From Mangrovimicrobium sediminis (lineage in GTDB: Bacteria > Pseudomonadota > Gammaproteobacteria > Pseudomonadales > Halieaceae): a DNA stretch of 64,000 bases. Below are positions 53,456 to 61,936 of this stretch, one piece after another (within the stretch, counting starts at the first letter, position 1; every line of letters starts with the position of its first letter). The stretch lies in the NCBI RefSeq assembly GCF_004745945.1, contig NZ_SRLE01000012.1, forward strand, positions 124,001 through 188,000, written 5' to 3'. Position numbers and translations under genes: made by a program. Below the pieces are notes generated by a model that was not told the origin of the DNA, did not search any database, and was given only the letters and a program-made list of their open reading frames with translations.

Positions 53456-53477
53456 AAACCAACCAAGTGGTTGGTTT
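53456..53477. promoter_or_regulatory. 22-bp palindrome, candidate TetR operator
   Basis: Arms AAACCAACCA and TGGTTGGTTT are exact complements separated by AG. The site is 120 nt upstream of the carboxylic acid reductase ATG and 260 nt upstream of the divergent SDR gene. Repeated AACC/GGTT half-sites are typical of TetR-family operators. Confidence 0.65.
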
Positions 53478-53543
53478 AGACTCAATTTGGTCGATCGCGG
53501 TGCCGGTGTCAAGCGACAGCAAGGCGTAGGCCCCGCGAAAATC

Positions 53544-53638
53544 GAGCAAAAGCCGAGCAAAAGCCGGGCTGGCACGAACTGGCGAAAGCCGAGTTCACAA
53601 GAGCCCGGCCGACAAGAGGCGAACTGGCAAAAGCCGAG
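53544..53638. repeat. Short direct repeats, purine-rich
   Basis: GAGCAAAAGCC occurs twice in tandem (53544-53554, 53555-53565). GAACTGGCRAAAGCCGAG occurs at 53576-53593 and 53621-53638. AAAGCCGAG recurs throughout. An out-of-frame ORF crosses the repeats but is not protein-like. The stretch lies between the palindrome and the SDR start. Confidence 0.5.
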
Positions 53639-53737
53639 CACGAAACGGGCGGGAACAGGGCAGGAGCCAGGCCCACGCCGGCTGCTCCGCGAGCCCGCGG
53701 CAGCCGGCGCGCTAATAACTACTGGAGTACCTGGGGC

Positions 53738-54652
53738 ATGCAGAAATACTGGTCGTTGGATGACGCCGGCAGTCAGATGGGCCGCGTGGCGGTGGTCACA
53801 GGCGCGAATACCGGTCTTGGCTACGAGACGGCGCTGGCCCTTGCGGGCAAGGGCGCGCGGGTCATTCTGGCCTGCCGCAATCCCGAGCGTGCGCAAGCTG
53901 CCCGGGAGCGCATCGCGGCGAGCGTGCCGGGCGCGCAGGCCGAGGTGCGCCTGCTGGATACCGGCAGTCTCACCTCGGTGCGCAACTTCGCTGAGGACTT
54001 CGCCCGCGACTACGGTAAGCTGGACCTGTTGATCAATAACGCCGGCATCATGATCACGCCGCACTTCGTCACCGAGGACGGCATCGAGGGCCAGCTCGGC
54101 GTCAACCACCTGGGGCATTTCCTGCTCACCGGCCTGCTGTTGCCGGCGCTGCTGCGCACGCCCGGCTCGCGGGTGGTGAGCCTGTACAGCGTGGCCGCCA
54201 GCTGGGACGGCATCCAGTTCGACGACCTGCAGTTCGAGCGCGGCTACGATGCGCGCAAATCCTACGCACAGAGCAAGCTGGCCTGCCTGATGTTCGGCCT
54301 GGAGCTGAATCGCCGCCTGCAGGCGGCCGGGCAGGGCACCATTTCGCTGGCGGCGCACCCGGGTTACTCGAAGTCGGAGTTGTCGCGGCACCTGCCGGCG
54401 CCGCTGCGCCTGATGCTGTCGGTATTCGGCGGGCTGATCATGCAGTCCACCGCGGACGGCGCACTGCCGACGCTGTACGCCGCGCTGGGGGAGGACCTGC
54501 ACGGCGGCGAGGCCATCGGCCCGAGCGGGCGCAACGAGACCCGCGGTCCGCCGGTGGTGGTCACGCCCAACGACAACGCGCGCGACGATGACCAGCGCGC
54601 GCGGCTGTGGGCGATGTCAGAGGAGCTGTGCGACTTCCGCTACCCGCTGTAG
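53738..54652 (+). CDS. SDR oxidoreductase, retinol-dehydrogenase/protochlorophyllide-reductase-like
   Basis: 304 residues with TGANTGLGYETA (Rossmann), NNAGIM, a Ser in SLYSVAA and catalytic SYAQSK (Tyr and Lys intact). The VNHLGHFLLTGLLLP segment and the HPGYSKSEL ending are typical of the RDH/POR-like subgroup. It is divergent from the carboxylic acid reductase, so reduction of the aldehyde product to an alcohol, or the reverse reaction, is a reasonable idea. TACTGGAGTACCTGGGGC precedes the ATG, giving a moderate ribosome binding site. Confidence 0.9.
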   Translation: MQKYWSLDDAGSQMGRVAVVTGANTGLGYETALALAGKGARVILACRNPERAQAARERIAASVPGAQAEVRLLDTGSLTSVRNFAEDFARDYGKLDLLINNAGIMITPHFVTEDGIEGQLGVNHLGHFLLTGLLLPALLRTPGSRVVSLYSVAASWDGIQFDDLQFERGYDARKSYAQSKLACLMFGLELNRRLQAAGQGTISLAAHPGYSKSELSRHLPAPLRLMLSVFGGLIMQSTADGALPTLYAALGEDLHGGEAIGPSGRNETRGPPVVVTPNDNARDDDQRARLWAMSEELCDFRYPL

Positions 54653-54757
54653 GCCGTTTGGCTGACTTCAAGCCAGTCTGCTGGCTTCAGGCCGATTGGC
54701 CGGGCCAGGCAAGCGAACTGATGACGGTAGGTAAAGCGAGCTTGACGAGTGCGGCCA

Positions 54758-54779
54758 GTGCCGGCGCGCGGGCCGGCAC
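54758..54779. terminator. Hairpin between convergent SDR and doeC
   Basis: GTGCCGGC and GCCGGCAC pair around GCGCGG, 11 nt before the doeC stop. No T-run follows, so it is only a weak terminator candidate. Confidence 0.35.
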
Positions 54780-54790
54780 CGCCGCGGCGT

Positions 54791-56173
54791 TCAGTCGACC
54801 TTGGGGCCGACCCACACCTGTTGCACGTTGACGAACTCGAGGATGCCGTGGGGGCCGAGCTCGCGGCCGATGCCCGAGCGCTTGACGCCGCCGCTGGGCA
54901 GCCGCGGGTCGGTCTTGACGATACCGTTCACCGCCACCTGTCCCGCCTCGATCTCGGAGGCGACCTGCGCGGCCAGCGCAGCGGCGCGCTCTGGCGCGGT
55001 CCACACCGCGGCGCCGAGCCCGTACTGGGTGTCGTTGGCGATGGCGATGGCGTCGTCGAGGTCCGCCGCTTTCATCACCACGGCCACCGGGCCGAAGGTC
55101 TCCTCGCGGCAGGCGGTCATCTCGCCGGTCACGTCCGCCAGCAGGGTTACCGGATAGAAATAGCCGGGGCCCTCCGGCATCTCGCCGCCCATCAGGCAGC
55201 GCGCGCCGGCGTCGACGCTGGCCTGCACCTGGCGATGCAGGTTGTCGCGCAGGTCCGGGCGGGCGATGGGGCCGACTTGGTTGCTCTCGTCGCGCGGGTC
55301 GCCCACTTTTAGCGCGGCAAGGCGCGCGTGCAGCTTTTCCACGAACGCATCGTAGACCGGTGCCTCGACAATCAATCGCTTGGCGGCGATGCAGGACTGC
55401 CCGGCGTTGATGATGCGCGACAGGCTCACGGTATCCACGGCGGCGTCGAGGTCGGCGTCCGCCAGCACGATGGCGGGGTCGGAGCCGCCCAGTTCGAGTA
55501 CGAACGGCTTGATCTCGCCGGCGGCCAGCGCGGCGACCTTGGCGCCGGCAGCGCTGGAGCCGGTGAAGGACACTGCGCACACGCCCGGGTGGCGGATGGC
55601 GTCGGCCACGTCCGGGTTGTCCAGCGGCAGGTTCTGCAGCAGGCCGGGCGGGGCGCCGGCGCGCTCGAACAGGCCGGCGATGGCTTCGGCGCAGGCGGGC
55701 ACGTGCGGGTCGTGCTTCATCAGGCAGGTGTTGCCGGCCATCAGTGCCGGGGCGCCGAAGCGAAAGGCCAGCCAGACCGGCGCGTTCCAGGGCAGGATGC
55801 CGAGCACCGGCCCCAGCGGCAGGTGTTGCACGTAGCTGTGGGTGGCGTCCGAGGGCAGGGTGACCGGCGCCAGGTATTTCTCGGCGTTCTCCGCGTAGTG
55901 GCGCGCGCAGAAGGCGGACTTCTGTACCTCGCCGCGGCCCTCGGCCAGGGGCTTGCCCATCTCTTCGGCCATGATCACGGCCAGCGCGTCCTGCTCCGCT
56001 TCGAGCAGGTCTGCGACCCTGTTCAGCAGGGCGGCGCGCTCGGCATAGCCGACCTTGCGCCAGTCGCGGAACGTTGCCTGGGCGGCCGCCACGGCCTGGT
56101 CGAGGCCGGCCTTGTCCAGGGCCGGGTAGGCTTTTAGCGGTGTGCCCGTGGTCGGGTCAGTGGCCTGAGGCAT
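54791..56173 (-). CDS. doeC: Aldehyde dehydrogenase of ectoine degradation (aspartate-semialdehyde dehydrogenase)
   Basis: 460 residues of the succinate-semialdehyde dehydrogenase-like ALDH group: ILPWNAPVW, SFTGSSAAG, LELGGSDP (general-base Glu), NAGQSCIAAKR (catalytic Cys), EETFGPVA and SGGVKRSGIGRELG. Alone it would be called a generic NAD(P) semialdehyde dehydrogenase. Its place after doeA identifies it as DoeC, which oxidises L-aspartate-4-semialdehyde to aspartate. Its ATG lies 17 nt inside the 3' end of doeA, indicating translational coupling. It is the last gene of the cluster. Confidence 0.87.
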   Translation of the reverse strand: MPQATDPTTGTPLKAYPALDKAGLDQAVAAAQATFRDWRKVGYAERAALLNRVADLLEAEQDALAVIMAEEMGKPLAEGRGEVQKSAFCARHYAENAEKYLAPVTLPSDATHSYVQHLPLGPVLGILPWNAPVWLAFRFGAPALMAGNTCLMKHDPHVPACAEAIAGLFERAGAPPGLLQNLPLDNPDVADAIRHPGVCAVSFTGSSAAGAKVAALAAGEIKPFVLELGGSDPAIVLADADLDAAVDTVSLSRIINAGQSCIAAKRLIVEAPVYDAFVEKLHARLAALKVGDPRDESNQVGPIARPDLRDNLHRQVQASVDAGARCLMGGEMPEGPGYFYPVTLLADVTGEMTACREETFGPVAVVMKAADLDDAIAIANDTQYGLGAAVWTAPERAAALAAQVASEIEAGQVAVNGIVKTDPRLPSGGVKRSGIGRELGPHGILEFVNVQQVWVGPKVD

Positions 56174-57443
56174 CGGCTTTCGTCTCCTTTTTCCTGTCTT
56201 TCTTGTCGCTTTTTTCGGCGGCCGGCCCGTTGGGGACGCTGACCAGCTCCGGTGCCGCAGCCTGCGGTTTGCCCTGGCCGGGCTTGATCACGAAATTCTG
56301 GTCGACGTCGTCGAAGAACGAGCCGCAGCCGTCCTCGGTGATGTAGAAGGTGTCCGAGATGCCGCAGGTCTTGTCGCCTTCCACTGCCCACATCCAGGGA
56401 ATGATGTGGAAGGTGTTACCCGGCTCCAGCACGCGGCTGTCGCCCTGCTTGAGGCTGATGATATAGCCCTCGTCCCAGCTCGGCGGGAAGGCGATGCCGA
56501 TGGAGTAGCCGGAGCGCGTGATCAGGCGCGCGCCGACGTCGTTGTCGGTGATGATGGTGCGCACCAGGTTGTCCACGTCGGATACCGTGAGGCCCGGGCG
56601 CAGTTCCTCGCGCACGCGGTGCAGGGCGTATTTCATGGTGTCCTGGGCTTCGCGCATGGCGTCGTTCATCTCGCCGCAGATCGCCGTGCGCATCAGCGCG
56701 GTGTGGTAGCGGCGGAAGCAACCGCCTACTTCCAGGAACACGTGTTCGCCGGGTTGTACCGTGCGCCCTTCCCAGGTGGCGTGGCCGATCAGGGTGCGCG
56801 GGCCGGAGGTGACGTAGGGCATCACCGCCGGCACCTCGCCACCGGCCTTGAACATGGCCTCGCAGATGGCGGCGCCGATCTCGTTCTCGGTGACACCCGG
56901 CTGCACCATCTCCAGGCCCGCCAGCATGCCGGCCTTCGCCGCTTTCGCGGCGCGGCGCATGATCTCGATCTCCACCGCGGACTTGGTGGCGCGGCCCTCT
57001 TCCACGATGCCGAAACAGTCCATCAGGCGGCCGTCGGTGAAGGTGGTGTTGAGCTGGTCCTGGTGGTAGGCGGGCAGGAAATAGCTGTTGCGCTCGTAGC
57101 CGAGGACCTTGTCGGACAGGCCGAACTCGCGCAGGGATTCCACCAGCATCTGCACCGCGTCGCCGGTATCCGGGTAGGGCCGGGTCAGCTCCACCCAGGT
57201 GCGCGCGTGGACGTTGGATTCCTCCAGTTTCCGCGTGATCATGAACGGCTCGTCCTCCAGCGGCACCACCAGGGCCTGGAAGAACGAGTAGCCCGTGGTC
57301 TGGTAGTCCGTCAGGTACATCAGGTTTTCGGGGTCGGTGATGATCACCGCGTCCATCAGCCGCCTGGCCATGCGCTCGCGCAACCCCTCGATGCGCCGCT
57401 GGTACTCGGCGAAGGGGAAGGTCATGTCATCGCGTTCCCTCAT
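56157..57443 (-). CDS. doeA: Ectoine hydrolase (M24/creatinase fold)
   Basis: 428 residues from ATG 57443, which overlaps the doeD stop as ATGA and has GGAGG 8 nt upstream. An ATG six codons later is possible. The N-terminal creatinase domain and the C-terminal pita-bread domain are present (GHATWEGRTVQPGEHVFLE, GGCFRRYHTALMRTA, PSWDEGYIISLKQGD). The two Asp that bind metal in methionine aminopeptidases are replaced in the GGCFRRYHT segment, as in metal-independent creatinase. DoeA opens the ectoine ring to N-acetyl-diaminobutyrate. The Lys/Glu-rich C-terminal tail (EKSDKKDRKKETK) is unusual. Confidence 0.88.
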   Translation of the reverse strand: MRERDDMTFPFAEYQRRIEGLRERMARRLMDAVIITDPENLMYLTDYQTTGYSFFQALVVPLEDEPFMITRKLEESNVHARTWVELTRPYPDTGDAVQMLVESLREFGLSDKVLGYERNSYFLPAYHQDQLNTTFTDGRLMDCFGIVEEGRATKSAVEIEIMRRAAKAAKAGMLAGLEMVQPGVTENEIGAAICEAMFKAGGEVPAVMPYVTSGPRTLIGHATWEGRTVQPGEHVFLEVGGCFRRYHTALMRTAICGEMNDAMREAQDTMKYALHRVREELRPGLTVSDVDNLVRTIITDNDVGARLITRSGYSIGIAFPPSWDEGYIISLKQGDSRVLEPGNTFHIIPWMWAVEGDKTCGISDTFYITEDGCGSFFDDVDQNFVIKPGQGKPQAAAPELVSVPNGPAAEKSDKKDRKKETKADASGH

Positions 57444-58675
57444 GCCGCGGCCTCCATCTGCTTGTTCACTGCGTTGCCGAGAATCTCCAGGCCCTGTTGC
57501 AGTTCGGCGTCGCCGATGGTCAGCGGCGGGATGAGCTTGACCACGCTGCCGGCCACGCCGCAGGGGCCGACGATCAGCCCGTTGTCGAAGCACTCGCGGG
57601 CGATGGCCTTGGCCGCGGTGCCGTCACCCACGTCGAGGCCGTGGATCAGGCCCTTGCTGCGCACGGTGTAACCGCCCAGCCCTTTCAGGAAGTTGTGTAC
57701 TTTGGCCTCGCGGGCGCGGGTCTGTGCGTTCAGCTCGTCGTTCTCGAAAAAGCGCAGGCCCTCGCGGCCGGCGACGAAGGACAGGCCCTGGCCGCGGAAG
57801 GTGCCGGTGTGTTCGCCGGGCTTCCAGTGCGCGTCGTGCTCGGGCTTGACCAGGTTCATCGCCATCGGCGTGCCGAAGCCACCGATGCCCTTGGCCAGGG
57901 TGACGATGTCCGGCGAAAGGCCCATGCCGTCGAAGCTGAAGTAGTTGCCGGTGCGGCCGCAGCCCACCTGGATGTCGTCGATGATGAGCAGCGCGCCGTT
58001 GTCGTGGGCGATCTGCTGCAGGCCCTTGAGCCACTCGGCGGAGGCGATGCGCACGCCGCCCTCGGCCTGGATGGTCTCGACGATGAACGCCGCGGGCGGG
58101 TCGATGCCGCTGGAGGGGTTCTCCACCGCCTCGCGGATGCAGGCCAGCGAGGCCTGGGTGTTGTCGGTTTCAAAGGGCAGGTGGGTGACGTTGTCCAGCG
58201 ACACGCCGGCGGCGCCGCGGAATACGCGGTTGGCGGTGCAGGCCAGTGCGCCCAGGGTCATGCCGTGGAAGCCCTGGGTGAAGGCCACCACGTTGGTGCG
58301 GCCGGTGACGCGGCGCGCCAGCTTGAGCGCGGCCTCCACGGCGTTGGTGCCGGTGGGGCCCATGAACTGCATCTTGTAGTGCATGTCGCGCGGGATGAGG
58401 ATGGTATCGGCGAAGGCCTGTATGAATTCCTCCTTGGCGGTGGAGGCCATGTCCAGGCTGTGGGCGATACCGTCGGACTCGATGTAGCGAATCAGCGCCT
58501 CTTTCATCTTCGGGTGGTTGTGGCCGAAGTTGAGCACGCCGGCGCCGGCGAAGAAATCGATATAGGATTTACCGGCCTTGTCCACCATGGTGGCGTTGGA
58601 GGCGGTGGCGAACACGGTGGGGTAGGACCTCACGTAGCCACGGATTTCGGATTCCCACTTGTCAAAAGTTTCCAT
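57440..58675 (-). CDS. doeD: Diaminobutyrate transaminase of ectoine degradation
   Basis: 411 residues of a class III PLP aminotransferase, very close in style to EctB: YIDFFAGAGVLNFGHNHP, SDGIAHSLDMASTAK, QFMGPTGTNAVEAALKLARRVTGRTNVVAFTQGFHGMTLGAL-type segments, IIDDIQVGCGRTG and the PLP Lys in TLAKGIGG. Without ectA or ectC beside it and placed between doeB2 and doeA, it is DoeD, converting L-2,4-diaminobutyrate to aspartate semialdehyde. AAGGAGT is 5 nt upstream of the ATG. EctB for synthesis is the alternative. Confidence 0.9.
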   Translation of the reverse strand: METFDKWESEIRGYVRSYPTVFATASNATMVDKAGKSYIDFFAGAGVLNFGHNHPKMKEALIRYIESDGIAHSLDMASTAKEEFIQAFADTILIPRDMHYKMQFMGPTGTNAVEAALKLARRVTGRTNVVAFTQGFHGMTLGALACTANRVFRGAAGVSLDNVTHLPFETDNTQASLACIREAVENPSSGIDPPAAFIVETIQAEGGVRIASAEWLKGLQQIAHDNGALLIIDDIQVGCGRTGNYFSFDGMGLSPDIVTLAKGIGGFGTPMAMNLVKPEHDAHWKPGEHTGTFRGQGLSFVAGREGLRFFENDELNAQTRAREAKVHNFLKGLGGYTVRSKGLIHGLDVGDGTAAKAIARECFDNGLIVGPCGVAGSVVKLIPPLTIGDAELQQGLEILGNAVNKQMEAAA

Positions 58676-58825
58676 GTTTTACTCCTTGGGCACGTTGCGT
58701 GCGGTGTGCCGCCCGGTTTGCGTGGCGGGCAATTGGCTGCCGGCAGTCAGGCGGCGCAACAACAGCGCGCCGCACCGGCGGTGTGTTCTGGCGCGATGGT
58801 GGCTACCGACTCGCGCCGCGTCGTG

Positions 58826-59986
58826 TCAGCCGGGCGGGGAGACCCCGACCAGTCGTGAAAATGTGCGTACCACGGGTGCGATCAGCGCGTCGTTGAACTG
58901 GTAACGCGGGCTGTGGCACGGAATGTCGAAACAGCCGTCCTGGGCCATGCCGATCAGGGCGAAGGCGCCGGGGATGGCGTCCAGGTAATAGCTGAAGTCC
59001 TCGGAGGCCATGATCGGCAGCGCCAGTTCGGCCATGCGCCAGTCGTCACCGAATTCCGCCGCCAGGCCTTCGCGGAAGCGCTGCGCCGGGCCCGGATGAT
59101 TGATGGTCGCCTCGTAGCGCGGTTGGATATCCACCTCGGCCTCGACGCCGTAGGTGCGCGCGGTGTCCTTGCTGATCTGCCGGATCAGGCGGTCGAACTC
59201 CGCGCGCATGCCCGGGCGGGCCAGGCGGATGCCGCCGGCCAGGCGCGCGGTGTCCGGGATGATGGTCGGACCGCTGGGGGCGTCGATACTGGTAATGGCG
59301 ACCACGCCGGCGTCCTGGGGCGCGACCCGGTGGCTGATGATCTGCTGCAGGTTGACGACGATGGCCGCCGCCGCGGTCACCGGGTTGCTGCACAGCTCGG
59401 GCTGGCTGGCGTGCCCGCCGCGGCCGCGCACGGTGATCTCGAAGGTGCCGTTGCCGGACATCACTGCGCCGTCCGGGCACACCGCCTTGCCGAAGGGAAT
59501 CGCCGGCCAGTTGTGCCAGCCGTAGATGCAGTCAATACCCTCCAGCGCGCCATCGGCGATCATCTCGCGCGCGCCATGGCCGCCTTCCTCCGCCGGCTGG
59601 AACAGCAGGGAGACCGGGCCGGGCAGTTGCGCCTCGCAGGATTTCAGCCAGGCGCCGGTGGCCCACAGCGCCGCGGTGTGGCCGTCGTGGCCGCAGGCGT
59701 GCATGCAGCCTGCGTGTTCCGAGCGGTAGCTGAGGTCGGTGGCTTCAAGGATGGGCAGGGCGTCGATGTCACCGCGCAGGGCGATGTGCTCGCCTTTGGC
59801 GTCCGCGGCCAGGGTGGCGACAGTGCCGTATTTGGCGCAGGGCCGCCAGGGAATATCGAGCCGGGTCAGCGCCTCGCGGATGAGTCTCGCAGTGTGCGCC
59901 TCCTGCCAGGTGAGTTCCGGCTGGCGGTGCAGTTGGTGTCGGAATGTCAGGGCTTCGTCGAGGAGAGTCGACCAGGTCGCCTGCAT
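58826..59986 (-). CDS. doeB2: N2-acetyl-diaminobutyrate deacetylase, M20 type
   Basis: 386 residues of the M20D amidohydrolase family: FRHQLHRQPELTWQEAHTA, ALRGDIDALP, MHACGHDGHTA, FQPAEEGGHGA, GWHNWPAIPFGK, GRGGHASQPE and SEDFSYYLDAIPGAFALIG. The metal-binding Cys, His and Glu residues are in place. Together with the next three genes it fits DoeB2, which removes acetate from N2-acetyl-L-2,4-diaminobutyrate, instead of the AstE-like DoeB. It is the first gene of the cluster, followed by a 150-nt gap without features before doeD. A general amino-acid deacylase is the alternative. Confidence 0.82.
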   Translation of the reverse strand: MQATWSTLLDEALTFRHQLHRQPELTWQEAHTARLIREALTRLDIPWRPCAKYGTVATLAADAKGEHIALRGDIDALPILEATDLSYRSEHAGCMHACGHDGHTAALWATGAWLKSCEAQLPGPVSLLFQPAEEGGHGAREMIADGALEGIDCIYGWHNWPAIPFGKAVCPDGAVMSGNGTFEITVRGRGGHASQPELCSNPVTAAAAIVVNLQQIISHRVAPQDAGVVAITSIDAPSGPTIIPDTARLAGGIRLARPGMRAEFDRLIRQISKDTARTYGVEAEVDIQPRYEATINHPGPAQRFREGLAAEFGDDWRMAELALPIMASEDFSYYLDAIPGAFALIGMAQDGCFDIPCHSPRYQFNDALIAPVVRTFSRLVGVSPPG

Positions 59987-60221
59987 GAATTACGTGTGCT
60001 CCGTGGCATAAATGTTGTTGCAGACGACCACCCTAGAGGGATCGGCCGCGGATTACAACCGTGAGGTCGACCGATTCAAGGGTGTCGCCGGGTCTGGGAT
60101 CACCGGTGAGCCTGTCGTCGACGTCGTATCTGGCGACACCTTTTTCGTCCGGAAAAACTGGGAAATTTGTTGCTGAGACGAGAGCGAGGCGAGGTATTGA
60201 ACGGGGGGCGCACAGGAGACG

Positions 60222-60338
60222 ATGTATGGAAAAAAGCATTTCAACTGGTTTTTCTGGTTCTTGTTTTCGGGAGACGATAAGATCATTGAAACGCAGAAAG
60301 TTCGGTTGTTGGTGGGAGGCCAGGGATTGTGGCATTGA
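60222..60338 (+). CDS. Possible 38-residue peptide overlapping the TetR start
   Basis: ATG 60222 follows AGGAGACG (a close ribosome binding site). The peptide has an aromatic hydrophobic stretch (FNWFFWFLF) and ends at TGA 60338, 10 nt inside the next gene. It may be a short membrane peptide or a translated leader for the GTG-started regulator, or chance. The 342-nt gap before the regulator holds no other gene. Confidence 0.25.
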   Translation: MYGKKHFNWFFWFLFSGDDKIIETQKVRLLVGGQGLWH

Positions 60339-60985
60339 CGGGGCGAGCCGCGAGAAAACAGGCAGTGCGCAAACCGCGCAAGGGGGATGGATGGCAGGCG
60401 GAGAAGAGCGCCCTGACCCGCGGGGCGATTCTCGAAGCCGCGGCGGAGTGCCTGGCAGAGCGCGGCTACAGCCAGACGACGACATCCATGATTGCCGAGC
60501 AGGCGCAGGTATCCCGGGGGGCGATGATGCACCATTTCCCCTCGCGCAATCTGGTGATCGAGGCCCTGGTCGCGTACCTGCACGTGCAGCGGCTCGCGGC
60601 GCACCGGGAATTGCATGAGGTATTGCAGGCGCGCCAGGATAGTCCGATGCAGACGCGTGTCGAAATCTGGGTGGAAAGCCTGTGGGCTGGCCTGCTGACG
60701 CCCGCTCAGGTGGCGTACCTGGAGTTGCTGGCCGCGGCGCGTACGGATGCCTGGCTTGGTGATTTACTGCACAAAGCAGAGAAGGAAGCCGACGCACTTC
60801 TGGTTGATCTGACTCGCCAGGTGATCCCGGAATGGCAGCAATCCGGTCTCGTGGACCTACAGGTTGGCTGCGCGCAATGCACCCTGCGTGGCCTGGCGCA
60901 ATTCCCGCCCCCGCCCGCACGCCGCCGCTCGCAATTGCTCGAGTTCCTCGTGGGGCAACTCGCAGCGGCCAACAGCAAACCTTAG
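60329..60985 (+). CDS. TetR-family regulator
   Basis: 218 residues from GTG 60329, with GGGAGG 9 nt upstream. A basic N-terminal tail (ARKQAVRKPRKG) leads into the helix-turn-helix (TRGAILEAAAECLAERGYSQTTTSMIAEQ... shown by ILEAAAECLAERGYSQ and VSRGAMMHHFPSR). The C-terminal ligand domain is unassigned. It is 8 nt upstream of the double-VOC gene, so the two are co-transcribed. It is divergent from doeB2, which makes control of ectoine degradation possible but not shown. Confidence 0.87.
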   Translation: MALTGRAARKQAVRKPRKGDGWQAEKSALTRGAILEAAAECLAERGYSQTTTSMIAEQAQVSRGAMMHHFPSRNLVIEALVAYLHVQRLAAHRELHEVLQARQDSPMQTRVEIWVESLWAGLLTPAQVAYLELLAAARTDAWLGDLLHKAEKEADALLVDLTRQVIPEWQQSGLVDLQVGCAQCTLRGLAQFPPPPARRRSQLLEFLVGQLAAANSKP

Positions 60986-60993
60986 GTTGCCCC

Positions 60994-61908
60994 ATGCTCT
61001 CGCTCGTCCAGTTCGGTCTCAGCACCCTCGACATGGCCGCCTCGCTGCGCCTGTACGCCGAAGCCTTCGGTTTTCGCAATGCCGGCGGCCAGGCCCTGTG
61101 GGGCGAGACCATCCGCATCCAGGGCCTGGCGCCGGACAGCCGCGCCATCATGTGGTGGCTGGTCGGCGCGCAGGATTTCTTCCAGCTCGAGTTGTTCCAG
61201 CACAGCCGGCCGGCGCAGCGTCCGCTGCCCGAGAATTGGCGGCCGTGCGACCTCGGCTGGGTGCGTTTCGGCGTGGCGGTGGCGGATTACGACACGACCC
61301 TGGCCGCGATCGACAGCAATGGCCTGGCGCTGAGCGGCCAGGCGGTAGGTCCGGACGGACTGCGTCGCTGCGCCTTTCGCGATCCGTGGGTGGGGTGTTG
61401 TATCGAGGTACGCGAAGCGCAGGGAGGTGACGGCCCCGAACTGCTGTATGCCACCAGTTCCGTATCCGACCTCGATGGCGCGCGCCGCTACTACCACGAG
61501 ATTCTGGGTTTTCCGTTGTTGCCGCTGGAGCTGTTGCACCGCACGGAGGACGAGACGCTGTGGGGATTGCCCGGCGCCCGGCGCGAGGGCTTCCTGGTGG
61601 ATACCGGGCAGGTGCTGCTGGAGGTCGTGCACTACCTGGCGCCGCAGGGGCAGCCGCGGCGCGCGGATCACCGCGCTTCGGACCAGGGCTTCTTCAACGT
61701 GGCGCTGGGTTCACGGCAGACGGCGGATGTGCGCGCGGCCATAGGGCGCTTGCGCGTCGGCGGTGTGGAACCCGAGCGCATTTTCGATACCGGCGAGCTG
61801 CTCGCCGCCTACGTCAACGCTGCCGAGCGCGAGGTGGAGTTCTGCGTCCTGCCCGAGGGCATGGACGCGGCGCTGGGGCTGGAGGCGCGCGAGCCGTTCT
61901 TCGGCTGA
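60994..61908 (+). CDS. Two-domain VOC (glyoxalase/extradiol-fold) protein
   Basis: 304 residues from ATG 60994. The frame extends upstream into the TetR gene, but MLSLVQFGLSTLDMAASLRLYAEAF is the natural domain start (STLDMAASLRLYAEAFGF). Residues about 1-120 and 128-300 are two VOC modules, the second beginning YATSSVSDLDGARRYYHEILGFPLLP. Members are glyoxalases, ring-cleavage dioxygenases or isomerases. Metal ligands are not clear enough to choose. It is co-transcribed with the TetR gene and convergent with a P450 gene. Confidence 0.8.
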   Translation: MLSLVQFGLSTLDMAASLRLYAEAFGFRNAGGQALWGETIRIQGLAPDSRAIMWWLVGAQDFFQLELFQHSRPAQRPLPENWRPCDLGWVRFGVAVADYDTTLAAIDSNGLALSGQAVGPDGLRRCAFRDPWVGCCIEVREAQGGDGPELLYATSSVSDLDGARRYYHEILGFPLLPLELLHRTEDETLWGLPGARREGFLVDTGQVLLEVVHYLAPQGQPRRADHRASDQGFFNVALGSRQTADVRAAIGRLRVGGVEPERIFDTGELLAAYVNAAEREVEFCVLPEGMDAALGLEAREPFFG

Positions 61909-61936
61909 GCGCGCCCCGCTGTGGGCACCCGGGCGC

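Noticed and set aside
53487..54032. 181-codon frame over the direct repeats
   Set aside because: It is out of frame with the certain SDR gene it overlaps and its sequence is repeat-derived.
57440..58675. EctB of ectoine synthesis
   Set aside because: The protein would fit EctB by sequence, but ectA and ectC are absent and doeA, doeB2 and doeC are adjacent, so the degradative transaminase is preferred.
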